Part shown: positions 11,464 to 23,030 of the stretch, piece after piece | Numbering within the stretch: position 1 is the stretch's first letter | How the letters are laid out: each line of letters opens with the position of its first letter | NCBI GenBank assembly: GCA_037893245.1 | Contig: JBAIAA010000078.1 | Location: 1,178,001 to 1,242,000, forward strand | Source: Crossaster papposus | Lineage: Eukaryota; Echinodermata; Asteroidea; Velatida; Solasteridae | Reading direction: 5' to 3' | Length of the DNA stretch: 64,000 nt | Made by a program: the position numbers and the translations under genes | The notes under the pieces: model-generated | What the model saw: the letters and a program-made list of their open reading frames with translations, nothing else | Database searches by the model: none | Told to the model about the DNA's origin: nothing

Positions 11464-14163
11464 GGTTGCAAGTGCCAGGCCAATGCCTCATTCAAAATAC
11501 TTTGTTTGCATCGCTATTGCTAAAAACGGAATCTGCTTTTACTTCGGGAAGAGACCTTGTAATTCTTTTTTTTACGATTTGATCTTCAGATTCGATCTAA
11601 AAGTAAGATGCACTCCTTTAATATGCTGTGTCCGTCTTTCAAGGAAATAAATATGTACTTTTCGGCAAAGAATTGTCAACCATGTATTATTTATTACTGA
11701 TGGTTTATTTGGCAAACAACATGGAAAAATAAACATTTAGATTAAGACAGGGCAACATAATTACAAATCATTCAATATAAAACTAAACAAAAGATTAAAT
11801 TGAGAATATAATTAAAAAATAAGTGCTCACATAGATAATTTAAAAGACAAAACTGCAAAAGAAAAAATTAACAACAAAATATTTAAATTTTGAAATTTTA
11901 ATGTATCCTTTGCTGTGACTTTTGGGAATATATATTATTGAAACCCCCTACCACCAGTACCATTCTAAAACAATAATAGCTCCTTTGAAGTAAGTTTTCA
12001 CAAATTTAAAGAATAGATTGAGGCCTCAAATAGATTGAGGCCTCAAATAGAGGCTGCTCAAAACCAACCTTTTTGAAATCGCTTTTGATTGATATGTTGT
12101 AAAAATTGTACTCCTTTCTTAAAAACATGTTGTTTTCCTTGATGTAATAGTAGTTTGTGATGTACATAGATTTTTGCCTTTTAATATTTTAATGAATCTG
12201 GTTTTATCATTTTACAGTGCATTTAAATTTATGTACATAACGTTTGCACTTTATTACAGTATTAACATTATTATTGTCAGGCCTACATTTTATACTTTAA
12301 GACTTTCTACTGCTGACAATTGATTATTTGAAATATAATTTTCCCCAGCATATAAACAAATACCAACTGTCATTTGTAGTGCAGGCATAGGCATTATAAA
12401 TAAGAGAGTTGAGTTAAGTTGACCAGGACCTGTTCCAATAATTCCATGCTGTTCCAGTGTTTACAAACAACATAAATAGGGAGTGAATAGTTTTTCTTCA
12501 AAATTGGGAGATTTAGGGGAGCAAATAATTATGTGAGCTCACTCAGTACAGATCTTTAGCTTTGATTGTTCAGAATATACCTGTGCAATTAGTCTCTATA
12601 TTGTCAAAGATCCTTTATAACAACACGGCTGGCAAGCATAAATTGAGATTCTCCCTCTTTTGGCTGATGGACTTGGAGAGGCTTGTATTGGAGAATGAAC
12701 CTTCCTCCACTGCTAGAAATAGTAGTGGGAAGAAAATGAGCTGCCCATCTTTCCTAGTGCACACAATCCATGGTGGTGTAGAAAGTCAACGATGGAGTTT
12801 ACCTGTGCTTGAATTCTGAATATCATCAGAACCTAAGAACCATCAAGAAAATAAACAAAAGCAGAATTAAGAATGGTAATGTTCTAGGACAAAATAGCAA
12901 GTTAGGTATACACACACACTGAATGCTTTAAGTGGTGGTGTTGGTGCAAACAAATTTGCCTCCCAAACAAGACATTGTGTTTTTCTCCTGAGGAAATGCT
13001 TCACAGGGATCACCAAATTGGTTTATGGCTCGTTCAGTTTAAGCAGCAAATATTTGGTTTATCTTGCATCATCTAGTAGTACAGATTCTGCTTATGTTAG
13101 AAACTAATCAATTTAATCAAAACACAATAAAAGTATACTTCTATTTCAAAAAGAAATTAGTTGTTAATTTCCAAACTAACCCCTTTTCCTTCCAGCTTCC
13201 AGCTCTAAAGCTTATGACATGTTGAGATTTTAGAGGTGACATTTTTGAGCTACATTCTTTCTAAATCTCCAGCAATATTTTCTTTTTTGTAGGCCTAGCC
13301 TATTATTAATTAACTCAGATTCTGGTATTGAATATAAAACTATTTTCACTTATTTTTTGTATTAACATGCATGTGACAACGAGGTGTAACAATGCGCTCA
13401 GTTAAACTGGCTATTGTTACGGCATGCCGTGCGATTCTCAGAATGGGTGCCGACTGCTCCATCTAATGATCTAGTAAATTGAACAGAAATTGCGAATAAA
13501 TCCATGCCTAACGTTAGGCTACACCCTGTATAACATGCCCTAAATACCATACGGACTTGTGGAAACTCGTTATGATCAATATAATAGTTTCGGGTCAAAA
13601 GAAGCCAGAAGGCCGACTGCCATAACAATAGCCACTGTCCCACTGCCTTTATTTACATGTATAACCAGGCAGCTTGACTAGTGCGGGTTTGCATGGAAGT
13701 TGGTTGGACCATGGAGAAATAATGGTTGGACTAGTTGGAATTGAAACTTTCGTCGAAAAAACGGTAGCATAACGTTAGGGTTAGAAATGTTGTCCTAGGT
13801 CCTATATATAGTATGATTATCTTCATGGTTACACGTAACATTTTCACTTGATTTGGTAAATTTCTTTTAACAAAATCATTAAACTTACAGTGAATTGTCG
13901 GTGAAAACTTCCTTGACACACCGCGAAAACAATGGCGGCCGTCGCAAACTTTTTTGTTTGTGATGATTTTGTGGCTTGTATCACGTGACATTACGTCACG
14001 AAGCCTCCACGAAGTCACCTCCTCGGCAGGCTTCATAATTTAGCCCAAAACGGAGCCTCTTGATGAAGCCGAAGCCAAAGCCTCCATTTGGTATGGGCTT
14101 CAAAATGGCGGAATGGAGACGAAGCCGAAGACGAAGCCAAAGCCGGGGGTTTGGAAAACAGCC
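11001..14163. mobile_element. 3.2 kb TIR transposon, non-autonomous, TTA target duplication
   Basis: The left end begins GGGCCCTTTTCCAAACC, and the right end is the complement of a closely related sequence. Both arms run on for over 100 bp as GCTTCG/GGCTTT-type hexamer arrays. TTA at 10998-11000 and 14164-14166 is the target duplication, pointing to the Harbinger group. The interior is AT-rich, has a long T run followed by about 22 G near 11431-11465, and shows no recognisable transposase; a 101-codon minus-strand frame next to the right arm (13731-14036) matches nothing I know. It is probably a non-autonomous element. Confidence 0.65.
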
Positions 14164-14166
14164 TTA

Positions 14167-14866
14167 GTCTAGTCTAGTCCTATCCTAGACCCTTGTGTTA
14201 TTTCGGCGCCCACGCGCGCAGATTCGTTAACGCTGTCTCTTTTTCAAATCCCGACTTCGTGTGCGTTGGTGTCTCACGCATGCGTAGTTTACATAATGCA
14301 GCTGGATCCATACTCGCACTGGAGCCGACGTTTGACAAACGTACATGATTTTGGATTCCCCAATGGGTCTAGCACTAGTTGGCAATCAATTGTTAACTTT
14401 AACCTTAGTTTTCGACGAATCTCCCTCGCTTTTCCGAGGGATCCAATCAGCGACCGAGTTTGAGCCTCATCATGAATTATTCATTATACACAAATATAGA
14501 GATCAGTGGTGTACACAAGACAGCGTACATGTACAACATTGTACATGTACATGTGATGGTGACTGTATGCACGTGCATTGCGCGAAATGTGCAGACTTTT
14601 TTAATAGCATTGTACATGTACGTGTGTCCGATCTTCCGGGGCATGGCAGTGCAAGCTAGCTACAGCCACCGGTACCGTACCGCGGGTCTGCCCGCTGCAG
14701 CATCGCTATGTTATGGTGCTTCAGCGCGGTGCGTTTTTTTGTATTCCAGTGTATCGAACGTACAGTACGTCAGTATTAGCCTCAAATCTAGTGAGGTCGT
14801 GCTTCATTTTGGCAAACAGTTAATTACCTGCAAAAACTACCTTTCCCTGAAATAAAAGGGGAAATT
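14167..14866. other. Intergenic, simple-sequence rich
   Basis: No gene seen. Contains repeated TACATGTA-type words around 14505-14625 and CTAGT repeats near 14165. Short frames here look incidental. Confidence 0.45.
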
Positions 14867-15375
14867 TATGGTGGCTCTGCATGGAGGGACATAAAAGTCG
14901 TGAATTTGTAGTTGTGAAACTATTCGCGACTTGTCGTGAATTTATTCGCGACTGGTTGTTAATATTTTTGCGACTAGTCGTATAATTCGTGATTATTAGT
15001 GAATATTTTCGCTACTAGTCGCGAATTTTTTTCGCGACTATTGAAAATATTGACGACTATTCGCGAAAAAATATTTACGACTAGTCGCAAAAAACAATTC
15101 AGGACTCAAATTTGCGACTTGTCGTTAATTTATTTGCGACTGGTCGTAAATATTTTTGCAACTAGTTGCAAATAATTTCACAACTAGTCGTGACAAAATT
15201 CGCGACTAGTCGCAAATTTTGTCACGACTAGTTGTGAAATTATTTGCGACTAGTTGCAAAAATATTTACGACCAGTCGCAAATAAATTAACGACAAGTCG
15301 CAAATAAATTAACGACAAGTCGCAAATTTGTCGCGAAAATGTTCACGACTTTTGATATCCCTCAGGGCCACCATA
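14867..15375. mobile_element. Motif-array MITE (GTCGCGAAT family)
   Basis: Ends with inverted TATGGTGGC termini, with GCTCTGC..GGGAC and its counterpart just inside. The interior is almost wholly made of GTCGCGAATATTT-type units, forward in one half and inverted in the other, so the element could fold on itself. The termini resemble those of 10719-10971. It lies 9 bp from the next element at 15385. Confidence 0.65.
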
Positions 15376-15384
15376 TAAATTAGT

Positions 15385-16157
15385 AGCCCCAGTCCCACTG
15401 AAGCCGGATATGCTACGGATTGCCCCGGATCGCCCCGGATGACCCCGGATGAAACTACGTTTGATCCGGGGTGGTCCGGGAAGGCAATCAAAAACAAAGT
15501 GACATGTTCCCCGATCCTACTACGGTTCTACTACGGTTTGACTACGGTTCTGCCACGAATGGGCCTGGATCACCCCGGTTCAAGCCTGTTTTTCCCCCAT
15601 GACCCCGGATGGTCACGGATTCACTACGGTTCCGCCACGGTTTCACTACGGATGCGCCACGGTTCATCCCGGATGTGCCACGGTTCACCCCGGATGACCC
15701 CGGATACACTACGGTTCATCCCGGTTCATCCGGGAAATACCGTGGTGACACCGTAGTGAATCCGTGGTGATCCGTAGTGGAACCGTAGTGGAACCAACTC
15801 CCGTTTCATCCCGGATAAACACGGTTACACTACGGTTACGCTACGGTTTATCCCGGATACACTAGGGATCATCACGATCGCACTACGGTTTCACTACGGT
15901 TCTTCGCCGCCCCCCTCTCCCTTCCCGGATGGCCCCGAATCACTCCGGATGCTAGATGCTGATCCAGGGTGACGCTCGACTTCCCGGACTCACTACGGAT
16001 GTCCCCGGATGGTCCCGGATGCATGGCCCCGGATAGTCCCGGATAGTCCCGGATTATCACGGTTTGACTAAGGTTCCACTCCGGATGACCCCGGATATGA
16101 ACCGTAGTGCATCCGGGTTGATCCGTAGCGTATCCGGCTTTCGGTGGGACTGGGGCT
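15385..16157. mobile_element. Motif-array MITE (CCCCGGATG / CTACGGTT family)
   Basis: Terminal inverted repeats AGCCCCAGTCCCAC continue into GCCGGATA..GCTACGGAT on both sides. The 770-bp interior is a mosaic of 9-12-bp units (CCCCGGATGA, CTACGGTTC, CCACGGTT) in both orientations. No coding potential beyond repeat translation. I could not define a target duplication. Confidence 0.6.
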
Positions 16158-16716
16158 TTGGAGGTTTTCACCATAGAGCAAAGTTGTTTCAATCAACAAA
16201 TTCACCCGCAGTCACAAATAAACGCCGGGGCAGCTATGATTTGCTGTGTCAATGTACATGTAAAGTAAGTACAGGTACATGTACGTACATATGTACATGT
16301 ACTGTATGGTGCGAAATACGGTACCTCTGGAGACGTGAACACAATGGGGACAATGGGAGTAAAAAGGTCTCCAAAGGGTGATTTATATTTAGGTCTCCAT
16401 TAGGAATTTCACGAATTAGATTTTTGGATTGTACTTAAATTACTCAAAAGCTAGGGTTAGGATGTGGGTTAGGGTTAGTGTTTGGGTTAGGGTATAATAT
16501 AGGGTATATTGGTTGGAAATTTCAACCCAGGAAAATAATTGTGGTTAAAATGGGAGCATTTTAAAAAAAGTGCTCGACTTTCTAACCATTTTGTACACGA
16601 GAACATGTCATGTTCGGTAAGGGAAGCCATGTCTCCGTCCACAGTGATACAAAAATGCGAATACATGTACAGTATAGTACATGTACATCACGGCCGGGTC
16701 AATCGTAGCCTTTAAA
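16158..16716. other. Intergenic with interstitial TTAGGG-like repeats
   Basis: No gene seen. At 16450-16510 there is a degenerate run of TTAGGG and GGGTTAG words, resembling the ancestral metazoan telomere repeat. TACATGTA-type repeats occur near 16255-16300 and 16665-16690. Confidence 0.5.
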
Positions 16717-16888
16717 CAAGGCCACATGTCTGATAGAGGCCGAGCGACTAAAAAGAGACTAATCGCGAAAACCTGAGTGAACGCCAGTGCGAATTGCCCA
16801 GACAAGGCCACATGTCTGATAGAGGCCGAGCGACTAAAAAGAGACTAATCGCGAAAACCTGAGTGAACGCCAGTGCGAATTGCCCAGA
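16717..16888 (+). repeat. 86-bp direct tandem duplication
   Basis: A unit starting CAAGGCCACATGTCTGATAG is present twice head to tail (16717-16802 and 16803-16888) with essentially no differences, followed by the start of a third. The near identity implies recent slippage or unequal exchange. Confidence 0.85.
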
Positions 16889-17596
16889 CAAGTGGCCTTT
16901 ATCAATCTGGTTTGGATTTCTTATGTTAACCTTTGTTTCCAACTGGAATCGCTACCGAAATGGTAGGGTCCAATCAGCGAACCTATCTCTGCGTGACGTC
17001 AGCTTATATTTGAGTTGGACTAGTTCATTTTACAAACAGGGAATGTCCAATCATGTCACTTACAATATTTAGTTCAAATCATTAGTTGCTTCCTAATTTA
17101 TTGCAATTTTGCATGTAAAATAGATTTAAATGTGATATCTTGTATTTATCATTCATATATTCAACTCAGAAGCAACATTTATTTACGTTTTTTTACCTTT
17201 TCTTACATGCTTTGATATTGAACGAATCACGAACGAAACCAACTGGGAGATCGCCGTTCTGATTGGGCGTATTGGCATGCTAATATGTATCTATGAATAA
17301 TTCATGCCGAGCAGTGAAACCTACATTGCAAAAGGCCTCGTGACATTCGTCACTCGGTCGCGCGTTCACCCCAGGTATCTAGACTCATCTCAGCCGCTTA
17401 GCCAGAGTCACGAGGCCTTGTTAAAAGGCTAGGTCAATCGCGGCGTGTAACGTTTTGCGTAACCCTCGCACGAATTTGCCTATAACCGTCCATCATTATC
17501 ACGTGATATGAATAATGCATATATTACAATAGTCTGACCACGCCCCCTGTGTGCCAACTTGTCCAAGACCTTCGAGTGAGTCCACTGAGTTCGCGA
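16889..17596. other. Intergenic, small hairpin
   Basis: No gene. A hairpin AAGGCCTCGTGAC / GTCACGAGGCCTT lies at about 17332-17421, and TAGCCTTTAAACAAGGCC at 16706 has a complementary partner near 17417-17436. These could be the ends of a ~730-bp inverted-repeat element, but no target duplication supports it. Confidence 0.4.
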
Positions 17597-17762
17597 TAGT
17601 CTTTGGGCAAGACGTTGCTAAATTCGCAGCCACGAGAGGGCGCTTTCGCGACAAACCATCATCACTCGCCATCCTGTCCGTAACAGATGGCGAGTGATGA
17701 TGGTTTGTCGCGAAAGCGCCCTCTCGTGGCTGCGAATTTAGCAACGTCTTGCCCAAAGACTA
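17597..17762. mobile_element. 166-bp foldback element with 9-bp target duplication
   Basis: Near-perfect palindrome: TAGTCTTTGGGCAAGACG and following bases are mirrored by the complement up to 17762, with a short loop near 17674-17686. AGTTCGCGA occurs directly at both borders (17588-17596 and 17763-17771), a perfect 9-bp duplication as expected for Mutator-like insertion. Nothing is encoded. Confidence 0.8.
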
Positions 17763-17771
17763 AGTTCGCGA

Positions 17772-19429
17772 GTGCGATTCGTCTGTGGATAGCGCCCTCT
17801 ATAACATCGGTGGTTTGTGTCATCGCGGAATAAACAACACGAAGGTCTTGGAACCAAGACTACAGCTAGCGCAGCGCACTGAAAAGCCGTTCCTTTTATG
17901 TGCGATTTATGCATGGCACTTTGTGCGTGACCTCGTTTTTGAATACTTAATGAGCTGGCGACAACGCCTGGAATTTGGTCCGAAACATCCGTTTTATTCA
18001 CTGGCTGTCAATATTATGTATATTTTCTTTTGGATAAGGAAACATTTTGTTATATTATCAAATCAGATTGGAAATTATATGACATTTAGAGGGTGAAATT
18101 TAGAACGTAATAAAAGCTCCCGAACCAACAAATTGACCTTTAAAAAAAGACGAATTTTGTCCATCTTCTGGCAGCGGCCACAACCCAATTTCACACTGAT
18201 GTTAAAGATAATTTCATATTCTATCACAAAACTGTAGATTTGGGGTTGATTTTAACTTAGTCCAGTCAGGGCGCAGAAAATTACAACGTTCTCAATAAAT
18301 TAACAAACGGAACATCCCGCCATGACAGTCCATAGTCTTCTTGCGCCCTCATTGGTCGAAAATGACGTCATTGAAAAAGGCTTCGTGGTAACGTGTAGTT
18401 CATGCACATTTCAATACGCAGTTGTTTTTTGTGTATTTTTTTAATTGTAAGCTCAAGCGAAAAGGATTCTGCTAATCAGTATTTTGTTTAATCTTTTTAA
18501 CAGTGGACTGATTAAAAAATAATAATATTGCCTGCGTAATACAATGTATACAGCCAAATATTAAAAAAACCAAGCAGCAAATGAAGTCGTTGTTTAAAGT
18601 TGATATCTGTATTGTGAGGTTGGTTTATAAAAGAAACTGCACTTTTTATTTGAAACTTGCATGTTATTGCTTACATCAATATACCTTGTTGATGTTATGC
18701 GACTTGAATACAATTGTTAAATTAAACCCTGAAATTGTAAAAACTTATTTTAATTACATCATCAATTACATGTACATCATGTACATAAATACAGATTGAA
18801 GAAATGACCAAAATTAGGGTTGATAATGAGATAATAAATGTTTAGCAATTATGCAAAACATTAACAAAAATATGGCCAACATTCAAATTAAAATAATGAC
18901 AACATAGTGAAGATGGTAATTACCATCATCTTTGGCATAATGTTCAATGTGCAAACCATTGAGATTTATTATAAAAGTAAATAAAGTTGTTTTATCTTTG
19001 CTTGATGTTTTTGGCATAGTTTCTTTGGCATTAAATTATTGTAAATATTAAATTACAATGTATACCCGCTTCTAACATTGCAAAAACAAATGATTTTAAA
19101 TAAGACATAAATTTAGTATTATATATGTTAATGCACATAAATTATATCACTGAATAGAAATAATACAATCTGCATTCATAAAGTAATATGCGGTTTGTGT
19201 CAAATTTACATTGTACATGTAGCTCAAAACTTTGTTGGCATAGTTGTTGGCATTAAGTCCTAGATGATTTGACAAACTGACCCGACTCGACCAGACTCGG
19301 TTTCGATCTGTTTCAGCTGCACTGTGTTTGCACAACACTGACACAAAGTCATGTATATTATTTAAAACACTAAAATACAGAAACATTTAAATCTACATGT
19401 ACAAAGCACGTGCTGCATATATCCACCAG
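17772..19429. other. Intergenic, no gene seen
   Basis: AT-rich sequence. A 23-bp word beginning TTAGTCCAGTCAGGGCGC at 18257 recurs directly at 20254, so the interval between may be an element with short direct repeats. Otherwise nothing recognised. Confidence 0.4.
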
Positions 19430-19800
19430 TACATTTAAATCTTCAACTATTTTCAACACTTCTTTGGAAACCCCACTCTAGATTATTTGTCCCAACATGA
19501 ATCATTACAAATACAATATGTCAGGCACAGTTGTGAGGTTGATGTCATGCTGCTGATGAAGCAGACACTTTCTAAGGCCAGAAATTGTAGTACCGCGACG
19601 AGTCACTCCCTGCAAATCAACCAACTTTAGTAGTGATGTTCTCTTTGAGATACTTTGTGAGAGAATATCCAAGGACAAGAGCTTTGCCTTTGGCCTTCTG
19701 TAGAGGTTCCCGACATGCTGGCAATGGCTGCGGTGGGCATGGTGATGGGCATGGCCATGGTGGTGGACGGCATGACTACTTCCTAGTATAAGAAACATAT
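19430..19800 (-). pseudogene. Broken SGNH/GDSL hydrolase-like fragment
   Basis: On the minus strand a frame from about 19798 begins with a hydrophobic strand ending ILGSSH, which fits block I of the SGNH family with S for D. It continues through GVTRRGTTISGL and stops early. One base further the frame resumes with IHVGTNN, the block III motif with N replacing the usual D. The frame shift lies near 19520. The C-terminal block V (DxxH) was not found. Such hydrolase domains occur in several transposable elements, including Ngaro, so this is probably a transposon remnant. It lies between the two 23-bp direct repeats at 18257 and 20254. Confidence 0.45.
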
Positions 19801-20515
19801 TGGAAGACAGAAATATGAACTATGAAGTTTAGCACAATAATACTATAGCAGTAACTATTATTATTAAACAATTTGTGAATTTTGAACAAAAACATAGGCC
19901 TAAGTCGTTTTTATACATGAAAGAAAAATCAATTTTCTATGCATGACATAAAGGCAGAAACCTAACTTTATCATGTAAATAAGCCACACAAAACAAAACA
20001 ATTAATTCTGTTTCTGTTGGCTACTGTACAATCACCATATCCAGCACATCATGTACACATGATTGTGTGCATAATGAAACACACGCTCTGCGTATGTACA
20101 AGCCGAAAGACATGGACGAAAAAGTTGAAATCGCGCGCACGAAAATCGTCGCAAAATACATGAAAAAAATGTCGCCACAGGCTAAATTGTATATCAAACG
20201 AAAGATCATTGCTTCCTTTATTGATGTGTGGTGATCATTTTTGGCAATATTTGTTAGTCCAGTCAGGGCGCAGAAACTAAACACACGACAACAAATTTCC
20301 TTAAAATCATACCCTAACTTCGAGTGAACAAAATTCTGCCCAAAACATACTGAATCTCGTCATATTTTATATCATTCGATTCAGAAAATCGTTCGCTTTC
20401 CACTTACCTCGCCCACTTGGAGAATCACTGCTTCGTTTGCAACGTGTAGCTCGTGAAAACAAAGCGGTCGAACTCTCGCAATTACTCGCGTAAATCTCGT
20501 GGCCGATTTGCGACG
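19801..20515. other. Intergenic, no gene seen
   Basis: Nothing supportable apart from the second copy of the TTAGTCCAGTCAGGGCGC word at 20254. Confidence 0.4.
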
Positions 20516-21199
20516 CCGGTGTGAAAGGTAATTCTGTCCCCCCTGGTAAATGTGTCCCCCCGGACAGACTTACCAGGCCGTGACCCGGTAAATCTGTCCG
20601 GGGGGACACATTTACCTAGGTATTTCTGTCCCCCTCCAGGTAATTCTGTCTCCCAGCCCAACGTTAAACGTGTCCCCCTGGTAAAATTGTCCCGTGCAAC
20701 GTCACAAGTCTAACACCAACTAGACGCAACAACCAGTGTAGTACAGGTTCACCCTTTTCATGGTGCATCATTTGTGGCAGACTGTATGATGTGTAGCGTA
20801 CTACAAATTACAGTTGGTCAAAAGTGCTGCCACATTTCGTGCTGAGTATTGTACGCGTGCAAGAAGTCTGAAAATACTGATTTACCGCTAATTTCCCTTT
20901 CGCGCAGAAACGTAGATCGGTTGATTTAATTAATACAGTTATTTATATTTTTATTTTTATTTTGATAAATCGATGAAGGGAACAGAAGTCCAAATAATAA
21001 ATACCAGGTGGGCTTTTCATTGAAATAACATCAAAATAACCACTTATGTGTGGAACATTGGGGGACAAAATTACCTAGAGAGGGGACAGAATAAACTGGA
21101 GGGGGACGGAATTAACGGCTCTAGGGGGACACTTTTACCTAGGTAATTCTGTCCCCCCGGACAATTTTACCGGGGGACAGAATTACCGTCCACACCGGC
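20516..21199. mobile_element. Motif-array MITE (GGTAATTCTGTCCCC family)
   Basis: Begins CCGGTGTGAAAGGTAATTC and ends with a near complement (GAATTACCGTCCACACCGG). About 140 bp at the left and 140 bp at the right consist of GGTAAATCTGTCCCCC-like units in alternating orientations, separated by ordinary AT-rich sequence. No transposase. Target duplication not defined. Confidence 0.65.
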
Positions 21200-21291
21200 C
21201 CTGCAAATAAAGTTCGGGATATGATTAACGCGTGCGCTGCGGACTGACTGTACACCCTGCTAGCTGTACACGGTACGAACACACATGCATA

Positions 21292-22401
21292 GCCTTGGTC
21301 ATAGACTTGATCCAAGTCGGGATTCTGTGGTAACATTGCTCATGGTCATCCACACCGTGCGCCTCGCGTCACGTCCATGCTCATCAGTAGCGCGCCCTCA
21401 TGCGCCGCCCTAGCCTTTAGTCAAGGCCCGCGTGGCTACCCGGACGCGTGACGTGCCCCGGTTGCTGGTACGAAGAAAAGAAAACGCCTGCAGCGCGACT
21501 ACGCGCGTAGTCGCGCTGCAGGCGTTTTCTTTTCTTCGTACCAGCAACCGGGGCACGTCACGCGTCCGGGTAGCCACGCGGGCCTTGACTAAAGGCTAGC
21601 GCCGCCCATGCTTATGTGTGGTTCAGAAATCCCGACTTGACGAATCTGCCAAACGTTTGTACACAACCCTGTACACAAGGCAACCTTTACGAGCTCATCT
21701 ACCGAAAACGGTAGCGGCCAATCAAATTGCAGAGTTGTATAAATTAGCATATATCTGCAATAATATGAACTTTGACCCAGTTGTGTGACGGACGTACGTG
21801 GACATTGCGATATACAATGTACATGTACACAATTATGTACATTGACTTTAATACATACATACATACATACATACATACACGTACATAGTGTACATTATGT
21901 GTACATGTACAAACGGTTTATATAGTCTAGCTATCGTGTACATTTTCCGGCCGTTAAGTTTGCACTATACCGTACTCTAACTAAATAAACGAAGTATGGA
22001 CGCAGTTATTGAATTTGAAAAAGGCATCAAAGTGTACTAGTGTCAGTACTGCCTACTATTCCTCCATAGTCCGTTAGCGGTCTAGCTAGTCCGTACTCCG
22101 ATTGGCGGACTTATTTGGCATACATCGCACATAACCATGTGATGCGTATGCAAATAATTTATGAATAACTACATATCACCGCGGGGGGTTTGATTGGCCG
22201 ATCCGTCAAGTCGGATTTACTGCACTGACATGATGACATCACGTTGGTGCCGATCAACGAACGACAACCAGATGAGGGCGCCCTTTATCTAGGACAACAA
22301 AGCATGCACATAATTATTCGGCCGGATTGACGAAAGCAAATTGGTAGTCACTCCATAGTAAGTCCGACTTGGGTCAAGTCTACCTTGGTCAAGGCGAGTT
22401 C
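21292..22401. repeat. Nested inverted-repeat region
   Basis: Outer arms CTTGGTCATAGACTTGATCC (21294) and its diverged complement (22366-22401) enclose a second pair around 21628 and 22200 (CCCGACTTGACG and complement). A palindrome with its own target duplication sits inside at 21411-21598. This looks like an old foldback element with a younger one inserted. The outer boundary is uncertain. Confidence 0.45.
21411..21598. mobile_element. 188-bp perfect palindrome with 9-bp target duplication
   Basis: From TAGCCTTTAGTCAAGGCC to the complementary GGCCTTGACTAAAGGCTA the two 94-bp halves appear fully complementary with no loop (centre CTACGCGCGTAG). GCGCCGCCC directly flanks both ends (21402-21410 and 21599-21607). 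Like the element at 17597 it starts TAG and ends CTA, so both may be mobilised by the same kind of enzyme. Confidence 0.85.
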
Positions 22402-22469
22402 GTCGTTATCCGTCCGTCGTTACCGTCCAGAAATACACTGCGCGCGCCCCGCATATATATGCTGCTAGC

Positions 22470-23015
22470 TTGCGCCCACAGACATATAAACACATAGACC
22501 GCCAGGTCCTATTCAAAACTACAGGATGATTTCGTGATTTCGCGGCGCCCGACTAAAATACCAACTATGGGCAAATTTAGCCCTCGGTATAGGGAATTTG
22601 TACACACCCGAACTGTTCCAGTCAAATAATTATATGAAGCCATTTATCGATTTAAAAGAAAATTACATAGGGCTATACTATATACCATGTAGATTAAGCA
22701 TAACCAGTGTCAATCTTGATACCCTAAAATAAAGAAGTTTTAGGCCCTTTTTTGTGTCAAGCGCGTTGCCCGGTATGCGCACAGAACGTAAAAAAGCGCG
22801 GTGCGTTGCCCGTCGAACGAAATATAGTGTACACAATTATATGAACGCGCGTGCAAAGTGCGTTGCATGATAGACGCGTAGTTGTACGCGCTTGACTTTT
22901 TTATAGCTACACGCGCATGCCGTGCAGCCTACACGCCGTTTTGCCCATACTTTGCAAATCACGGTTTTGTGCACACGACTGGCGGTCTATAGGTTTATAT
23001 GTCTGTGCTTGCGCC
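22470..23015. repeat. Inverted-repeat element, ~550 bp
   Basis: The arm at 22470-22506 (core ACAGACATATAAAC with TAGACCGCCAGG) is matched in inverted form at 22977-23015. The interior is CG-rich with GCGCG words and has no gene. It directly abuts the element at 23031. Confidence 0.5.
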
Positions 23016-23030
23016 CCATGCAAAGATACA

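Noticed and set aside
11431-11465. Long homopolymer T-G junction (also G runs near 1540, 29367 and 37028, and C run 46939-46959)
   Set aside because: Lengths of such runs are unreliable in assemblies, so no biological meaning is claimed.
15400-16150. CRISPR-like regular short repeats (also 28480-28800, 53440-53620)
   Set aside because: Units are degenerate, occur in both orientations without unique spacers, and the genome is eukaryotic; they are element-internal repeats or minisatellites.
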